Part shown: positions 5,078 through 6,646 of the stretch, in pieces
Position numbering within the stretch: position 1 is the stretch's first letter
Layout of the letters: each line of letters starts with the position of its first letter
Position numbers and translations under genes: made by a program
Notes under the pieces: generated by a model
The model's input: the letters and a program-made list of their open reading frames with translations, nothing else
What the model was told of the DNA's origin: nothing
Databases searched by the model: none
Assembly (NCBI GenBank): GCA_938039305.1
Contig: CALHUZ010000507.1
Coordinates: forward strand, 1 to 6,646
Reading direction: 5' to 3'
DNA from: an uncultured Saprospiraceae bacterium
GTDB taxonomy: Bacteria > Bacteroidota > Bacteroidia > Chitinophagales > Saprospiraceae
DNA length: 6,646 nucleotides

Positions 5078-6646
5078 ATGCAAATAAAACAATTACATCA
5101 TACTGTTTTACTAACAGTGCTTATAACGATTTGCTCTAATCAACGAATCCTAAGCCAAGAAAGTCATCAGACGAGAATAGAATCACTTTTAGATATAGCT
5201 AACAATGCTCCCGATAGTGTTATTTTAATAGTAGACAATCTATTCATATCAGAAGAATTTGAACATGATAGCTCTTACTATTATGGTTTAAGAAAGGTCA
5301 AAGCTAAAGCTCTCTTTAAAAAAGGTTTTTTTGAAAAATGTCTCTTATACTATAAAAGTAATTACACTTACTATAATAAGACCAACGACTCCTTAAGTCT
5401 TGCAAAGGCCGCTGACCAAATAGGCACTTCCTACATGTATCAAGGTAATATTGAAAGTGCTCAGCCATATTTTATTGAAGCACTTAATTTATTTGAAAAA
5501 GTAGGGTCGCCAAAAGATCTCGCCAATATGTACAACGGGTTTGCGGGGCTTCATTCTTTTCTAGGAGATAATGAAAAGTCACTGGACTATCTCCAAAAAG
5601 CCATGAATCTATACATTGAGATGAAAGATACATCAGGGCAATCTCAGCTACATAGCAATATGGGTTTTGTGCATATGGATATGGAGAACTATAAAGAAGC
5701 CGAAATAAATTTTAAAAAACAATATATATTAGATAGTCTCATTGGCTCGAAAACCGGAGTTGGCTTCTTTCATGACTACATGGGAGACCTAAATAAAAGA
5801 CAAGGAAAATATCAATTGGCTATTGATCATTATAATCAAGCTATAAATATCAGAGAAGAATTAAGTAATAGTTTTGATCTATCTGAAAGCAAACTTAGCA
5901 TTGCAGAAGCCCTTATAGAAATGAAAAAATATAATCGGGCCATCAGCTATCTAAAAGAAGAGCTAAAAGAGAGAGAGAACTATGGCTCCGTTCTACACGT
6001 AAGAGAGATTTACAAGCTGATCTCTTTAAGCTACAAAAAACAAGGGCTTTACGCCCAATCGCTAGAATATCACGAAAAATTAAAAGTAGTTTCTGATTCG
6101 CTTTTTAATGCAGAAATGTTGGATGCTTTTGCAGAGAAAGATGCCAAATACGAATTAGATAAGAAGGAGGCTAAATTAATAACATTAGAACTCGAAGATC
6201 AATTAAAAGAAACAAGAATCACCAATCAAAAGTATACGATTAGTGGATTAGGAATTGGATTGGGTCTTGTTTCTCTATTAGGTTATTTTCTGTATAATCA
6301 AAAAAATAAAATCTCAAAACAAAACCTGATAATCTCCAAATCAGCATTAGAAAAAGATATCCTTTTAAGAGAGATTCATCATCGCGTAAAAAATAATCTC
6401 CAAGTAGTCTCTTCCCTATTAGGTATTCAAGGCCGTGAAATCAAAGATCAAAAAGCACAGGACGCTATCCAAGAAGGAAGGAACAGAGTTCAGTCTATGT
6501 CTCTAATCCATCAGAATCTTTATAAAAAAGATAATCTTACTGGGATAGAGATGAGGCCCTACATCAACAAGCTATCTAACCATTTACTCAATACATATCA
6601 AGTAGAGTCAGGAGAAATAAAAATTGAAACGCAAGTAGACGATATC
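5078..6646 (+). CDS. TPR-containing membrane sensor histidine kinase, HisKA_2 class (3'-truncated by window)
   Basis: The frame is open from the ATG at 5078 to the window edge, 523 codons with no stop. Residues 1-27 form a signal peptide (VLLTVLITIC core, ending ILSQ). About 69-340 is an array of TPR-type helical hairpins (YYKSNYTYYNKTNDS, YMYQGNIESAQPYFIEAL, FLGDNEKSLDYLQKAM, RQGKYQLAIDHYNQAI). About 345-383 is a charged coiled coil, and 386-406 is a glycine-rich transmembrane helix. The cytoplasmic part starts with a short helix and LLREIHHRVKNNLQVVSSLL (429-448), the HisKA_2 phosphoacceptor box, with His435 the probable site. SMSLIHQNLYKKDNL follows, also typical of the family. The ATPase domain should lie just beyond the window. 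The frame is open further upstream, but only this ATG yields a signal peptide. The TPR sensor is predicted to face the periplasm. Such kinases usually pair with LytTR or LuxR-type regulators; the partner is not visible here. Confidence 0.92.
   Translation, partial: MQIKQLHHTVLLTVLITICSNQRILSQESHQTRIESLLDIANNAPDSVILIVDNLFISEEFEHDSSYYYGLRKVKAKALFKKGFFEKCLLYYKSNYTYYNKTNDSLSLAKAADQIGTSYMYQGNIESAQPYFIEALNLFEKVGSPKDLANMYNGFAGLHSFLGDNEKSLDYLQKAMNLYIEMKDTSGQSQLHSNMGFVHMDMENYKEAEINFKKQYILDSLIGSKTGVGFFHDYMGDLNKRQGKYQLAIDHYNQAINIREELSNSFDLSESKLSIAEALIEMKKYNRAISYLKEELKERENYGSVLHVREIYKLISLSYKKQGLYAQSLEYHEKLKVVSDSLFNAEMLDAFAEKDAKYELDKKEAKLITLELEDQLKETRITNQKYTISGLGIGLGLVSLLGYFLYNQKNKISKQNLIISKSALEKDILLREIHHRVKNNLQVVSSLLGIQGREIKDQKAQDAIQEGRNRVQSMSLIHQNLYKKDNLTGIEMRPYINKLSNHLLNTYQVESGEIKIETQVDDI

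Noticed and set aside
5022..5087. 21-codon ORF overlapping the kinase start
   Set aside because: It could be a leader peptide, but it has no ribosome site, no attenuator hairpin and no run of a regulatory amino acid.

Overview
The window is AT-rich. Every gene I can support lies on the + strand with short gaps, and no stretch over about 100 bases lacks a candidate gene. The protein families point to the phylum Bacteroidota, probably a Saprospira/Lewinella-like or Cytophagales-like marine or soil bacterium. The main clues are a secreted ELWxxDGT-repeat protein with a Gly-Cys-X C-terminal tail, signal peptides ending in ...A-Q, a receiver-less LuxR-type DNA-binding protein, a TPR sensor kinase of the HisKA_2 class, and A-rich leaders with few Shine-Dalgarno sequences. 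The phylum call is an inference from gene content, not from a search.

Layout: (a) 2-106, the possible C-terminal end of an upstream gene. (b) 122-509, a small unrecognised ORF overlapping by 8 bases a 73-residue protein that is almost entirely a LuxR-type helix-turn-helix. (c) 582-4766, two exported proteins 36 bases apart, very likely one operon. The first is a 993-residue ELWxxDGT-repeat protein with about 18 units. The second is a 388-residue fibre-like protein with YadA-head-like repeats and a C-terminal peptidase S74 intramolecular chaperone whose Ser-Lys dyad is intact. (d) 4804-4992, a short ORF that looks like the severed C-terminal end of a histidine kinase ATPase domain. (e) 5078 to the window end, the first 523 codons of a membrane histidine kinase: signal peptide, extracytoplasmic TPR array, one transmembrane helix, HisKA_2 phosphoacceptor domain. 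It is cut by the window edge before its ATPase domain.

How they may work together (inference): the two exported proteins look like cell-surface or secreted structural components. The S74 domain would trimerise the fibre stalk and then cut itself off. The flanking HTH protein and TPR kinase could control them, but nothing in the sequence proves that link. I see no RNA gene, CRISPR array, complete mobile element or convincing intrinsic terminator. The points most worth a second look are the Sec-exported S74 fibre paired with the ELWxxDGT protein, the orphan kinase tail just upstream of a kinase of similar class, and the overlapping small-ORF/HTH pair.
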